Part shown: piece after piece, positions 30,379-39,139 of the stretch | Position numbering within the stretch: position 1 is the first letter of the stretch | How the letters are laid out: each line of letters opens with the position of its first letter | From: an uncultured bacterium | GTDB lineage: Bacteria; Bacteroidota; Bacteroidia; Bacteroidales; Marinifilaceae | NCBI GenBank assembly: GCA_905216195.1 | Contig: CAJMSX010000035.1 | Coordinates: 1-40,126, forward strand | Direction: 5' to 3' | Length of the DNA stretch: 40,126 nt | Translations under genes and position numbers: made by a program | The notes under the pieces: model-generated | Seen by the model: only the letters and a program-made list of their open reading frames with translations | What the model was told of the DNA's origin: nothing | The model's database searches: none

Positions 30379-33363
30379 ATGAAAAAGCTTTTTTTTATTC
30401 TGGCCGTATACGGTAGTCTACAGGCCGCCGGACAAAACTTTAAACCGGATGAATCTTTCTATGCTTCCGGTTTCCAGAGCGCCGATTCCCTGGGCAATCA
30501 CCGGGCAGTGGTACACGTCAGTGAAAAATGCGACCGGATACGTGCGGAAATCCCGTGGAGGAGAAGGGATCAACAGGTGGAAGAAAAAGGAATTGTCATC
30601 ATCGATGCCACGAGCGGAAAGCCGGTTCATAATTTCTACCGGGGCCGCATCGACCGGGAAGCCGGCGAACTTTTCTTCCAGCCCCAAACGGTTCCCGGCG
30701 ACTACTACATATACTATCTGCCCTATCACAGTTCCGGAGGTCCCTATCCCAAAGTAACATACGCCCAGGAAACTTCCCGTCCGGATGTTGACTGGCTCGC
30801 CCGGAATGCCGCAGCTGAAAAGAATATACCGGAAGCCCGTTTTTTGCGTTTCGAATCGAAAACGGCTTTCGACAGCTTCTATCCGATGGAAATTATCGCT
30901 ACAGAAAAAGAAAAAGCCGATTTATTGGCCCGCAGCGGGAAGCAGGATTATCTGTTGTTTCCCGAAGACCGGAACCATCCGATCAAAATGTTTTACGACA
31001 TTCCTTATCGTTGGACGGTAGAAGGCGCCCGGGAAGATTTTTTTGCCGAAGCAGACCAAAATGAATATTTCGTATTTCAAATCGGTCTGTGGGCCTTAGG
31101 GAAAGATATGCAGGGAGTAAAAGTAAATTTTTCCGGTTTATATGGAGCATCCGACACCATCCCCGCCTCGGACTTTACCTGCTTCAATACGGAAGGCACG
31201 GACTGGCTGCAACGGAAAATGCAGATCGACTGCACGGTTCCACAGGGAAAAATCCAGCCTCTTTGGATAGGCGTACAGTTGCCGACCGGCATCCGACCCG
31301 GGTATTATACCGGAGAAGTAAGGGTCAGCGGTAAAAATACCTCTCCCCGAACCATCCGGCTGAAGTTCCGGATCTCGGACCGGGTTTTAACGGATAAAGG
31401 AGACGGGGATATCTACCGGCTCTCCCGTTTACGCTGGTTAAATTCCGAATTAGCTTGTAACGACGAAATCGTCAAACCGTTTCTTCCGCTCACTTTAAGT
31501 GACCGGACAATCGGTTGCCTCGGACGTACCGTAGAAATCGATAAATACGGTCTGCCGGCAGCCGTTAACAGCTATTTCACCGAAGAAGTAACGGAAATCG
31601 GAAAGAAAGCCCTGCCGGTGATACATGCCCCGTTTTCCTTTCTGATCGAAAAAAATAAGAAAGCTTTGCCCTGGAATAATGAATCTTTCCGTTTTCTGAA
31701 AAAAGAGAAGGGGAAAATGAGCTGGGAGTCAAGTAATACTGCCGGAGATTTCAGCATCAGATGTCAGGGAGCTATGGAATTCGACGGCTTTATGGAATAC
31801 AAAATAACGCTCAAGGCCCACGAAACTTCTACCGTCAGCGATATCCGGCTCGAGATTCCGTTAAACGGGAAAGTTGCCGAATACTGGCTGGGGATGGGAC
31901 ATCCCGGTTCGCATATTCCCCGCTCTTACCGGTGGAAATGGGATGTACAAAAGAACCAGGAAGGTTTCTGGATCGGAACGGTAAATGCCGGGTTACACTG
32001 TGTTTTCCGGGATGAAAACTACGTACGCCCTTTGAATACCAATTTTTACCACTCCAAACCCCTCCATATCCCGGAATGCTGGAATAACGGTGGAAAAGGA
32101 GGCATTACTTTTTCCCGGAAAGGAAACACCCTGCTGGTAAAAGCCTATAGCGGCAGCCGGGTATTTCAGAAAGACGAAGAAATGACGTTTATTTTTCTGG
32201 TTTCCGTCACTCCTTTTAAAACCCTGGATACTCAAAAACAATGGACTGACCGGTACCTGCACAGCTACGAACCCATCGATCAAGTAGTGGCTCAGGGGGC
32301 TAATACAATCAATATTCACCACGGTACCCCCATCAATCCTCACATCAATTATCCCTTCTTCCGGCCGGATTTCATGAAAGCATACATAGATGAAGCCCAC
32401 CAGAAAGAATGTAAAGTAAAGATTTATTACACCGTACGGGAACTGGCCAACCGGGCGCCTGAACTGTGGGCACTCCGTTCCCTGGGACACGAAATTTTCT
32501 CCGAAGGAAAAGGCAACGGCTATTCCTGGCTGCAGGAACATTTGGACAGCGATTATATCGCCGCCTGGTTTGTAGAAAAATACACCGATGCCGCTATTGT
32601 AAACTCCGGCGTATCCCGTTGGCACAATTTCTACGTGGAAGGCTTGAACTGGCTGGTTAAAAACGTAGGCATCGACGGACTTTACATAGACGACCTCGCC
32701 TTCGACCGGACCACCATGAAGCGTATCCGGAAAATTCTGGATGCCGGTTGCCCGGCTCCCCGGATCGATCTTCATTCTGCCAACCAGTTCAATGCCAAAG
32801 ACGGTTACATCAACAGCGCCTGTCTCTATATGGAACACATGCCTTACCTGGATCGGTTGTGGCTGGGAGAATATTTCGACTATAACGCCGGTCCGGATTA
32901 CTGGCTGACGGAAGTTTCCGGTATTCCTTTCGGTATGATGGGAGAAATGTTACAGGATTGCGGAAATCCCTGGAGAGGAATGATTTACGGCATGACTTCC
33001 CGCCTTCATTGGGAAGGTTGTGAAGTGGCCCAATATTTGTGGAAAGCCTGGGACGATTTCGGAATAAAAGGGAGCAAAATGGTGGGGTATTGGGCTTCGG
33101 ACTGTCCTGTAAAAACCGGCAAAAAAGACATATTGGCCACCTGCTACGTGCGGGAAGGGAAAACGATGATCGCCATCGCAAGCTGGGCGCCCAAAGATGA
33201 GGAAGTCCAGCTGCATATCGACTGGGAACGACTGGGAATACAGGCGGACCAGGCCCGTTTGTATGCTCCGGAGATTCCGCTTTATCAGTCTGCCCAAGAA
33301 TTCACTCCAGGCCGGCCTGTGAAGATCGAAAAAGGAAAAGGTTATCTACTCATTCTGGAATAA
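30379..33363 (+). CDS. Large secreted glycoside hydrolase-like protein (DUF6067/GH123-like)
   Basis: ATG 30379 starts a signal peptide, MKKLFFILAVYGSLQAAGQ; the frame upstream runs through the previous terminator. The 994-residue protein has beta-rich N-terminal domains (about 20-370), a beta-sandwich-like middle and a TIM-barrel-like part near 650-900. That part contains INIHHGTPINPHINYPF, KVKIYYTVREL, NVGIDGLYIDDLAFDR and MEHMPYLDRLWLGEYFDYNA. The IDGLYIDDLAFDR segment is a plausible strand-end catalytic site. The layout resembles secreted proteins annotated as DUF6067 or GH123-like glycoside hydrolases; the substrate is unknown. A short C-terminal beta domain follows. Two DUF3857 genes come after it on the same strand. 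Confidence 0.72.
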   Translation: MKKLFFILAVYGSLQAAGQNFKPDESFYASGFQSADSLGNHRAVVHVSEKCDRIRAEIPWRRRDQQVEEKGIVIIDATSGKPVHNFYRGRIDREAGELFFQPQTVPGDYYIYYLPYHSSGGPYPKVTYAQETSRPDVDWLARNAAAEKNIPEARFLRFESKTAFDSFYPMEIIATEKEKADLLARSGKQDYLLFPEDRNHPIKMFYDIPYRWTVEGAREDFFAEADQNEYFVFQIGLWALGKDMQGVKVNFSGLYGASDTIPASDFTCFNTEGTDWLQRKMQIDCTVPQGKIQPLWIGVQLPTGIRPGYYTGEVRVSGKNTSPRTIRLKFRISDRVLTDKGDGDIYRLSRLRWLNSELACNDEIVKPFLPLTLSDRTIGCLGRTVEIDKYGLPAAVNSYFTEEVTEIGKKALPVIHAPFSFLIEKNKKALPWNNESFRFLKKEKGKMSWESSNTAGDFSIRCQGAMEFDGFMEYKITLKAHETSTVSDIRLEIPLNGKVAEYWLGMGHPGSHIPRSYRWKWDVQKNQEGFWIGTVNAGLHCVFRDENYVRPLNTNFYHSKPLHIPECWNNGGKGGITFSRKGNTLLVKAYSGSRVFQKDEEMTFIFLVSVTPFKTLDTQKQWTDRYLHSYEPIDQVVAQGANTINIHHGTPINPHINYPFFRPDFMKAYIDEAHQKECKVKIYYTVRELANRAPELWALRSLGHEIFSEGKGNGYSWLQEHLDSDYIAAWFVEKYTDAAIVNSGVSRWHNFYVEGLNWLVKNVGIDGLYIDDLAFDRTTMKRIRKILDAGCPAPRIDLHSANQFNAKDGYINSACLYMEHMPYLDRLWLGEYFDYNAGPDYWLTEVSGIPFGMMGEMLQDCGNPWRGMIYGMTSRLHWEGCEVAQYLWKAWDDFGIKGSKMVGYWASDCPVKTGKKDILATCYVREGKTMIAIASWAPKDEEVQLHIDWERLGIQADQARLYAPEIPLYQSAQEFTPGRPVKIEKGKGYLLILE

Positions 33364-33383
33364 ACTCTCAAAATTCAAATAAA

Positions 33384-35339
33384 ATGCGTTCTACATTTTT
33401 ACTCTTCTTCATGATTCTTTTGATTCTGCCCACCTTGGGACAGGATTGGACACCTCTCCGCCGGCTGGCTGAAGAAAAAAAAGATTTCCAACAGTACGAT
33501 GCCGTTAACTTACTGGACAGCACAGCCGTAACCGTTACGGAAAACGGCTCGGGTACTTTTTATATCCGGAAAGTCATCCGGATCCAAAGTCCGGCAGCCG
33601 CCCTGTCTCACCGCATCATCAAATACGATTACGATCCTCTGACGGCTTTTGCCGAATTTGAACATGTGCGGATCTACAAAACAGACGGTAGCGTAAAAGA
33701 ACTCGACCCGCAGACGACTTGCGATTATGCTGCTCCCGCCCGGGCTATCTACTGGGGAGCCCGGCAAATCATGATTCCGACAGGCCGTCTGGAAACGGGC
33801 GACATTATCGATTACGCCATCACTAAAAAAGGATTCACCTATGCTCTGCTCGCCGGCGAAGAGGAAGACAGATTCGTACCTCCTATGCGCGGTCAATTTT
33901 ACGATATCGTTCCTTTTTGGGAAAAAGATCCGACTGTCCGGAAAGTATACCGGGTTTCCATTCCCGGAGATAAAGACATGCAATACGAATTTTATCAGGG
34001 AGAATGCAGGTCCTCTCTGCGTTTCGAAAACGAACGCAAAATCTACACGTTCGTATCCGACTTTATCTTCCCTTTTCACAGGGAATCCAATATGGTAGAC
34101 TTATACGACGCCGCACCCAAACTCATGATGTCTACGACACCCTCCTGGAAAGATAAATCCCTGTGGTTTTATAAAGTAAATGAAGATTACGGCAGTTTCG
34201 AGCCTACGCCGGAAGCCCAGGCCAAAGTAAACGAACTTATAAAAGGAGAAAAAACCGAAATGGGTAAAATCGCCGCCCTGACCCATTGGGTGGCCGATAA
34301 TATGCGTTATTCCGGCATTTCTATGGGAAAAGGCGAAGGGTATACCCTGCACAATACCCGCATGAACTTTACCGACCGCTGCGGCGTATGTAAAGACAAA
34401 GCCGCCCTACTGATCTCCATGCTTCGTATGGCCGGTTTCGAAGCTTACCCGGCTATGACCATGGCCGGTTCCCGGGTAGAATCTATTCCCGCTGACCATT
34501 TCAACCACAGTGTGGCCGTAGTGAAATTATCCGACGGAACTTATATGCCGCTCGACCCCACTTGGGTGCCTTTCCTGCGGGAGCTCTGGTCCAGTGCTGA
34601 ACAGCAACAAAATTACCTTCCCGGAATACCCGAAGGTTCCGATCTTTGCATCACACCGGTTTCTCCTCCGGAAAACCATTATTTTAAAATGAAGGTTCAA
34701 TCCGACCTTTCGCCGGACGGTACGCTTACCGGAGAATTTACCGTAGAAGCCGAAGGACAGTCGGACGGAAGCGTTCGCCGGATCTTTACCGGAGGATTTA
34801 TGAGCGACTGGCATAATGCCCTGGAAAAAGAATTTCTGAATGTTTCTCCCCAAGCCCGAATGATCAGTGTAGATTACGGAAAAAATCCCAAAAATTACCG
34901 GGAAGGGCCTATCCGTATCCACATGAAATTCGTCATTCCCGACTATGCACTGACTGGAAATAATCTACTTATTTTTAAACCTTTATCCCTAAACAATCTT
35001 TATTCCGGCGTACGCTCTTATTTACGTATCGACACCCGGGCGGATAAAAAACAATACGGATTTAAAGACGCTTGTTCCCGTCTGCTGCAATTGGACGAAA
35101 CCATTCGGCTGCCGGAAGGGTTTGAAATGATACAAGCGGATAAAGAGGATCGCTTTGCAAGCCAACCGGCCGATTTTACCGGTAAGATGAAACAAGACGG
35201 GGATAAACTCGTTTTACATCAGGAATTAGCTTTAAAGAAAAGAGTTTATGAAGCGGCCGACTGGCCCGATTTCAAAAAAGCGGTCGAACTCCAGAAATCT
35301 TACGGCACGCAACCCCTGATATTCGAAAAAAAACAATAG
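33384..35339 (+). CDS. DUF3857 and transglutaminase-like protein, catalytic triad present
   Basis: The 651-residue exported protein starts with a signal peptide (MRSTFLLFFMILLILPTLGQ). An N-terminal DUF3857 domain covers about 40-240 and is followed by a transglutaminase-like core near 290-400. The core keeps the papain-type triad: Cys336 in RCGVCKDKAALL, His375 in DHFNHSVAV and Asp391 in MPLDPTW. A C-terminal beta-rich domain (DUF2569-like position, not identified) ends the protein. Such proteins are periplasmic and may act on peptides or cross-links, with no known substrate here. It begins 20 bases after the glycosidase-like gene. Confidence 0.85.
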   Translation: MRSTFLLFFMILLILPTLGQDWTPLRRLAEEKKDFQQYDAVNLLDSTAVTVTENGSGTFYIRKVIRIQSPAAALSHRIIKYDYDPLTAFAEFEHVRIYKTDGSVKELDPQTTCDYAAPARAIYWGARQIMIPTGRLETGDIIDYAITKKGFTYALLAGEEEDRFVPPMRGQFYDIVPFWEKDPTVRKVYRVSIPGDKDMQYEFYQGECRSSLRFENERKIYTFVSDFIFPFHRESNMVDLYDAAPKLMMSTTPSWKDKSLWFYKVNEDYGSFEPTPEAQAKVNELIKGEKTEMGKIAALTHWVADNMRYSGISMGKGEGYTLHNTRMNFTDRCGVCKDKAALLISMLRMAGFEAYPAMTMAGSRVESIPADHFNHSVAVVKLSDGTYMPLDPTWVPFLRELWSSAEQQQNYLPGIPEGSDLCITPVSPPENHYFKMKVQSDLSPDGTLTGEFTVEAEGQSDGSVRRIFTGGFMSDWHNALEKEFLNVSPQARMISVDYGKNPKNYREGPIRIHMKFVIPDYALTGNNLLIFKPLSLNNLYSGVRSYLRIDTRADKKQYGFKDACSRLLQLDETIRLPEGFEMIQADKEDRFASQPADFTGKMKQDGDKLVLHQELALKKRVYEAADWPDFKKAVELQKSYGTQPLIFEKKQ

Positions 35340-35376
35340 GCTATCCACCTAGTATAGACCATTAATACAGTAAAAT

Positions 35377-37155
35377 ATGAAATCATTAAAATACATCCTT
35401 TCCTGTATCCTTTATTTCTGCAGTTATTCAGCCCTCTTCGCGGCTCCGCAGACCGAAGCCGATTTTATCAAACTGGTGAAGGAATATACATTCCGCCCCG
35501 ACGGAAGTATGGAATTTCACTATTCGAAGCAATTGAAAATCAATACACATCTTGCGCTTAACAATCTGTACGGAGAAACTTTTATCGTATATAATCCCCG
35601 CTTCCAATCCCTCAAGTTTAACACCAGCTATACCCGGCAGGCCGATGGACAGATCGTTTCAACGCCTCCGAACGCTTTCAACGAAGTCTTACCCTCTTCT
35701 GCAGCGGATGCCCCGGCATATAACTATCTCAAGGAAATGGTCGTCACTCATACCGGATTGGAATTGGGAGCCACTATATTTCTCGACTACACCTTAACCA
35801 GCAAACCCGGTTACTTCGATAAACCGGACTTAGACGAAATTCTGCAAGAAGAAAGTCCCGTAAAAGAATATACGGTTATTATCAACATTCCGGCCGGTCA
35901 GGAATTACATTACCTGTTGAGCGGTAAAAAAGCCAAGCCTCACATTTCGACAAAAGGGGAGCTGAAACAATACCGCTGGACATTGAAAAACATTCCGGCC
36001 GCCAGCCGTGAACCTTTTCAAACTCCTTACTTCGGGAATGCTCCCCGGCTGATAGCTACCGGATATCTCTCTACCAAAGACGCTCTAACATACTATCTCA
36101 GCCGTTTCCAGTTCCGACTGAGTCCGGAAAACATTCTTTTTACCCGGAACCTGGTGAAAGATCAAGCCACGAATACAGACAAAATATTCGCCCTCCAACA
36201 ATTTATCGTACACCGGATCTCGAACATCGGTATTCCTGCCGATTTAACCGCCTATACTTTACGCAGCCCCGACGAGGTTTTGGAAAGCGCCTACGGTACG
36301 GCCGCCGAAAAAACCCAAACCTTTATGGCTATGCTAAAAGCATTGGACTTCAATCCGGATCTGGTAGCCGTTTATCCGGCAGGTCTGAATATAAAGGGAA
36401 TAAAACCCATGACCCAATTGAAAATTAAAGTGGACGAAAAAGCCAGACCTTTATTCCTGTCGGCTTTGTATGAACCGGTGGAATCTCCGGAATTAAGAGG
36501 AAACCGGGATGAAATCTGGTTGATATCTTCCGAGGATATCCGGCCTTTGATCGTAATCAACAGTAAAGGTAAAATCCACGCCCGTTCTACCGTCCGTTTA
36601 AGCCCTTCCCAGGCTGATCTAGACGTTACTCTCTCCGTAGGAGGACTTCTGCCGATAGCCGGTAAAAAGGAGGAAGCAAAGCTTATAAAAGCCTTTTCAG
36701 CGGGTTTTGGTAAAATAATATCCCTGGAAACTTTACCGGAAGATTCCCGCTTGCCCGTGCTGAAATTTTCGGCACAACAAGCCGTCTCCCCCATCCAAGG
36801 CTACCTTTTGTATACTTTACCGTTCTCCTCCAAAGGCGTCCAAAGCTGGCGTATGAACAAACTCAACACTCAGCGGAAAAGCATACTGGAAATACCTTAT
36901 GCCATAAACGAAACATATGAATACGAAATCCTTCCCGAAGCCGGACTGAAATTAGCGAGTAAGCCCGTCGAGATACATAAAAACAATGCCGTAGGTAGTT
37001 TCGATCTCTCCATTCGGCAAGAGGGAGATACCATCCGGATATTGAAACGCATACAACTCGACAAAGCGCTGATTTCCCCTGCCGACTATCCGAATCTCCG
37101 CGATTTAATGAACCTTTGGTTCAGTCAGGAGTCTGAAAAAATCGTACTTCACTAA
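35377..37155 (+). CDS. DUF3857 protein with degenerate transglutaminase-like domain
   Basis: The 592-residue paralogue of the gene before it has a signal peptide (MKSLKYILSCILYFCSYSAL, cleaved near AAPQ) and a DUF3857 domain near 30-220. The region matching the transglutaminase core, near 270-370, has lost the triad: GTAAEKTQTFMAMLKALDF aligns with GVCKDKAALLISMLRMAGF, so Ala309 replaces Cys336. No His or Asp stands where the partner has NHSVAV and PLDPTW. It is therefore probably non-catalytic and may bind substrate or assist the active paralogue. It starts 37 bases after that gene. Its last four bases overlap the convergent DUF6599 gene. Confidence 0.82.
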   Translation: MKSLKYILSCILYFCSYSALFAAPQTEADFIKLVKEYTFRPDGSMEFHYSKQLKINTHLALNNLYGETFIVYNPRFQSLKFNTSYTRQADGQIVSTPPNAFNEVLPSSAADAPAYNYLKEMVVTHTGLELGATIFLDYTLTSKPGYFDKPDLDEILQEESPVKEYTVIINIPAGQELHYLLSGKKAKPHISTKGELKQYRWTLKNIPAASREPFQTPYFGNAPRLIATGYLSTKDALTYYLSRFQFRLSPENILFTRNLVKDQATNTDKIFALQQFIVHRISNIGIPADLTAYTLRSPDEVLESAYGTAAEKTQTFMAMLKALDFNPDLVAVYPAGLNIKGIKPMTQLKIKVDEKARPLFLSALYEPVESPELRGNRDEIWLISSEDIRPLIVINSKGKIHARSTVRLSPSQADLDVTLSVGGLLPIAGKKEEAKLIKAFSAGFGKIISLETLPEDSRLPVLKFSAQQAVSPIQGYLLYTLPFSSKGVQSWRMNKLNTQRKSILEIPYAINETYEYEILPEAGLKLASKPVEIHKNNAVGSFDLSIRQEGDTIRILKRIQLDKALISPADYPNLRDLMNLWFSQESEKIVLH

Positions 37156-37913
37156 AGGGAATTTTCCCTTAACCATACGGTATTTCCGGAACGTCTTTCT
37201 ACCTGTAAGAGAGAGGTTCCGGAAATTTTTTTATCCCGATTCACTGCGGTAAACCGATCCGCCATTTCCGGTTCGGAGAAAATAACCAAGGCTTGAAACG
37301 GTTCTTTCCGCGAAGCCTTTACCAACCAAATCCGGTAACCTTCCATGCCTTTAAAACAGTCCCATAAAACGGGTAAAGCATTCGCCAGGCCTAATTCCCC
37401 ATGCAGATATTTTACCTTTGCAGAATAAGGCAGCGGTAAAGCCCGGATCTCTTCCGGAATTTCGACTACAGCTTCCTTTTTTCCCTTCAGAAAAAAAGAG
37501 GCTACTTCCCCCGCACCTTTTTTAGCTTGTTCCGTTCCCGAAGGAAAAACGGCCGAAAAGTAATACTTCCCTTTTACGAACTGAAGTTGGTAATCGGACA
37601 AGCAATAATAACGGCCGGCCGTATCGGCTTCGAGACATTTAAAACAATGAAGCGAATAAATCCCGAAAGCATTTTCCGGGGTATCCATTTCATAGATTTC
37701 TACCGTATACTCTTCTCCTTTATAAATCACATCCAATACGCTCAGATTCTGAAAACCATACTCCAGATAAAGATCGGAACCCCCGTTCATAAATCCGTAC
37801 AAAGCTGTTCCGGCAAATTTTCTTTCCTTTTTTACTTCGGGTTCTCCGGCCTTCTGAGCCGGAAGTTGAAAGAACAGGAACAAAAAAAACAGAAAAACAC
37901 ATATTTTTTTCAT
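37152..37913 (-). CDS. DUF6599 exported protein
   Basis: ATG 37913 starts a signal peptide, MKKICVFLFFLFLFFQLPAQ; an earlier ATG at 37937 would overlap the DUF362 gene. The mature part carries the DUF6599 pattern ALYGFMNGGSDLYLEYGF and YTVEIYEMDTPENAFGIYSL, with strands after it. The family has unknown function and is often found near DUF362 or iron-sulfur proteins. The 253-residue protein starts 10 bases after the DUF362 stop, so the two form an operon. It converges with the DUF3857 gene, overlapping by four bases. Confidence 0.75.
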   Translation of the reverse strand: MKKICVFLFFLFLFFQLPAQKAGEPEVKKERKFAGTALYGFMNGGSDLYLEYGFQNLSVLDVIYKGEEYTVEIYEMDTPENAFGIYSLHCFKCLEADTAGRYYCLSDYQLQFVKGKYYFSAVFPSGTEQAKKGAGEVASFFLKGKKEAVVEIPEEIRALPLPYSAKVKYLHGELGLANALPVLWDCFKGMEGYRIWLVKASRKEPFQALVIFSEPEMADRFTAVNRDKKISGTSLLQVERRSGNTVWLRENSL

Positions 37914-37923
37914 GATCGGCACC

Positions 37924-39081
37924 TTAACATTCCACATCTAGTAAAGAGATTTTTTCTTTTGCCGACACGCCCAATTTTAAATCAGCAGCCAAACGAATAA
38001 AACGGTCAGCTCCCGGCTTATCGCTTTCCTGTACGCCTTCTTCTATCCTTTTTTCCACTACAATTTCATGGCCTACCCGGTCTACCGCTACCGGATCGCT
38101 TCCCACCAACAACAGGTTGTACTGACAGATAAATTGCGGATTGGCCGCCGGCCCTCCGTCAAAACATCCTTTTATTCCATCGGCGATGTGCAACACCACT
38201 TTATCCCGTATGCAGGGAAAAGCATTCACATAAGCACAGGTCTCATGCCATAATTGCTGATGCAAACGAGCCGTATTGCTGATGGAGCCGAAAGCCATAT
38301 TTTTGAGACATAAAGTAACGGTAGGACCTGCATTTTTCAATACGGGCAGATTGATAATCTTCGTTACCCCTTTTGTACAGATTTTTGAAAAATAGGAATA
38401 TTTTCCTTCATTCACCATATAAGGCAAGGTATAAGCATCGTATTCCCCTTCCACATCGGCATAAAAATAATGTTCCCGGTCGATACGGCTTTCCCCGTAC
38501 AATTTTCCGTCCGAATCATAGAAACTTCCGTTTTCATCTTGATATTCAGTAGATTCTATACGTATTCCCGGATAATTCTCTGCAGTAAAACCCGCATTTT
38601 TCAAATCTTCTTCCCTTCGGTCCCAAATCAGCAGTTTCTGTTTGGATATTCCCGCTTCTTCCAATTGACGGATAACGGCCCGGACAAGCGCATGGGAGGT
38701 CGATAAAAGCTTTCCACCGATAGGATTTACTTTTAAACCGATTATATCCTCAGGCTGAACAAATTGCAACCATGCTCTTTTTAAATCAGTTTCATTAGTA
38801 AGTGTCAACATACTCATTTTCAACATATCATATGCTGCAGTCTCTTGAGGTTGTCCGTTCTCTATGCAACCTGCATGCTTGACCCGGACTACTTTCCCGG
38901 GATAGATTCCGGGCATGGAACGATCGTTACGGGGTACGGCCAGCGCATCGGCAATATTGGTAGCAGGAATGTCTTTTTCGAGGTTTACCAATTTTGTAAA
39001 ACCGGAAGCTTTAGTGACGGGGGAGAATGCCAGACCCAATCCTCCTGCCGAAAGGACTTTAAAAAAACGTCTTCTATCCAT
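37924..39081 (-). CDS. Tat-exported DUF362 protein
   Basis: The 385-residue protein begins MDRRRFFKVLSAGGLGLAFS, a twin-arginine signal (RRxFF) with a short hydrophobic stretch, so it is exported folded, probably with a cofactor. The body matches DUF362: GLKVNPIGGKLLSTSHALV, LLIWDRREEDL, KICTKGVTKIINLPVLKNAG, VTLCLKNMAFGSISN and LLVGSDPVAVDRVGHEIV. No ferredoxin-type CxxCxxC cluster is visible. The role is unknown; Fe-S or metal binding has been suggested for the family. It is followed by DUF6599 after 10 bases, and a candidate promoter box lies in the short gap before it. Confidence 0.85.
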   Translation of the reverse strand: MDRRRFFKVLSAGGLGLAFSPVTKASGFTKLVNLEKDIPATNIADALAVPRNDRSMPGIYPGKVVRVKHAGCIENGQPQETAAYDMLKMSMLTLTNETDLKRAWLQFVQPEDIIGLKVNPIGGKLLSTSHALVRAVIRQLEEAGISKQKLLIWDRREEDLKNAGFTAENYPGIRIESTEYQDENGSFYDSDGKLYGESRIDREHYFYADVEGEYDAYTLPYMVNEGKYSYFSKICTKGVTKIINLPVLKNAGPTVTLCLKNMAFGSISNTARLHQQLWHETCAYVNAFPCIRDKVVLHIADGIKGCFDGGPAANPQFICQYNLLLVGSDPVAVDRVGHEIVVEKRIEEGVQESDKPGADRFIRLAADLKLGVSAKEKISLLDVEC

Positions 39082-39119
39082 AAGAGGTAATTTTAAATCG
39101 TTTGAAAATTGTTTATTTA

Positions 39120-39127
39120 CAAAACTA
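39120..39127 (-). promoter_or_regulatory. Candidate -7 element for DUF362-DUF6599
   Basis: The minus strand reads TAGTTTTG, an exact TAnnTTTG, 39 bases before the DUF362 ATG. It sits just after the uvrC stop. The -33 side within the uvrC end shows no good TTTG. Confidence 0.45.
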
Positions 39128-39139
39128 TCAATTTTTTAA

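Noticed and set aside
31993..32838. 281-codon minus-strand frame
   Set aside because: It lies inside the large secreted protein on the other strand and shows no recognisable domain or start signal.
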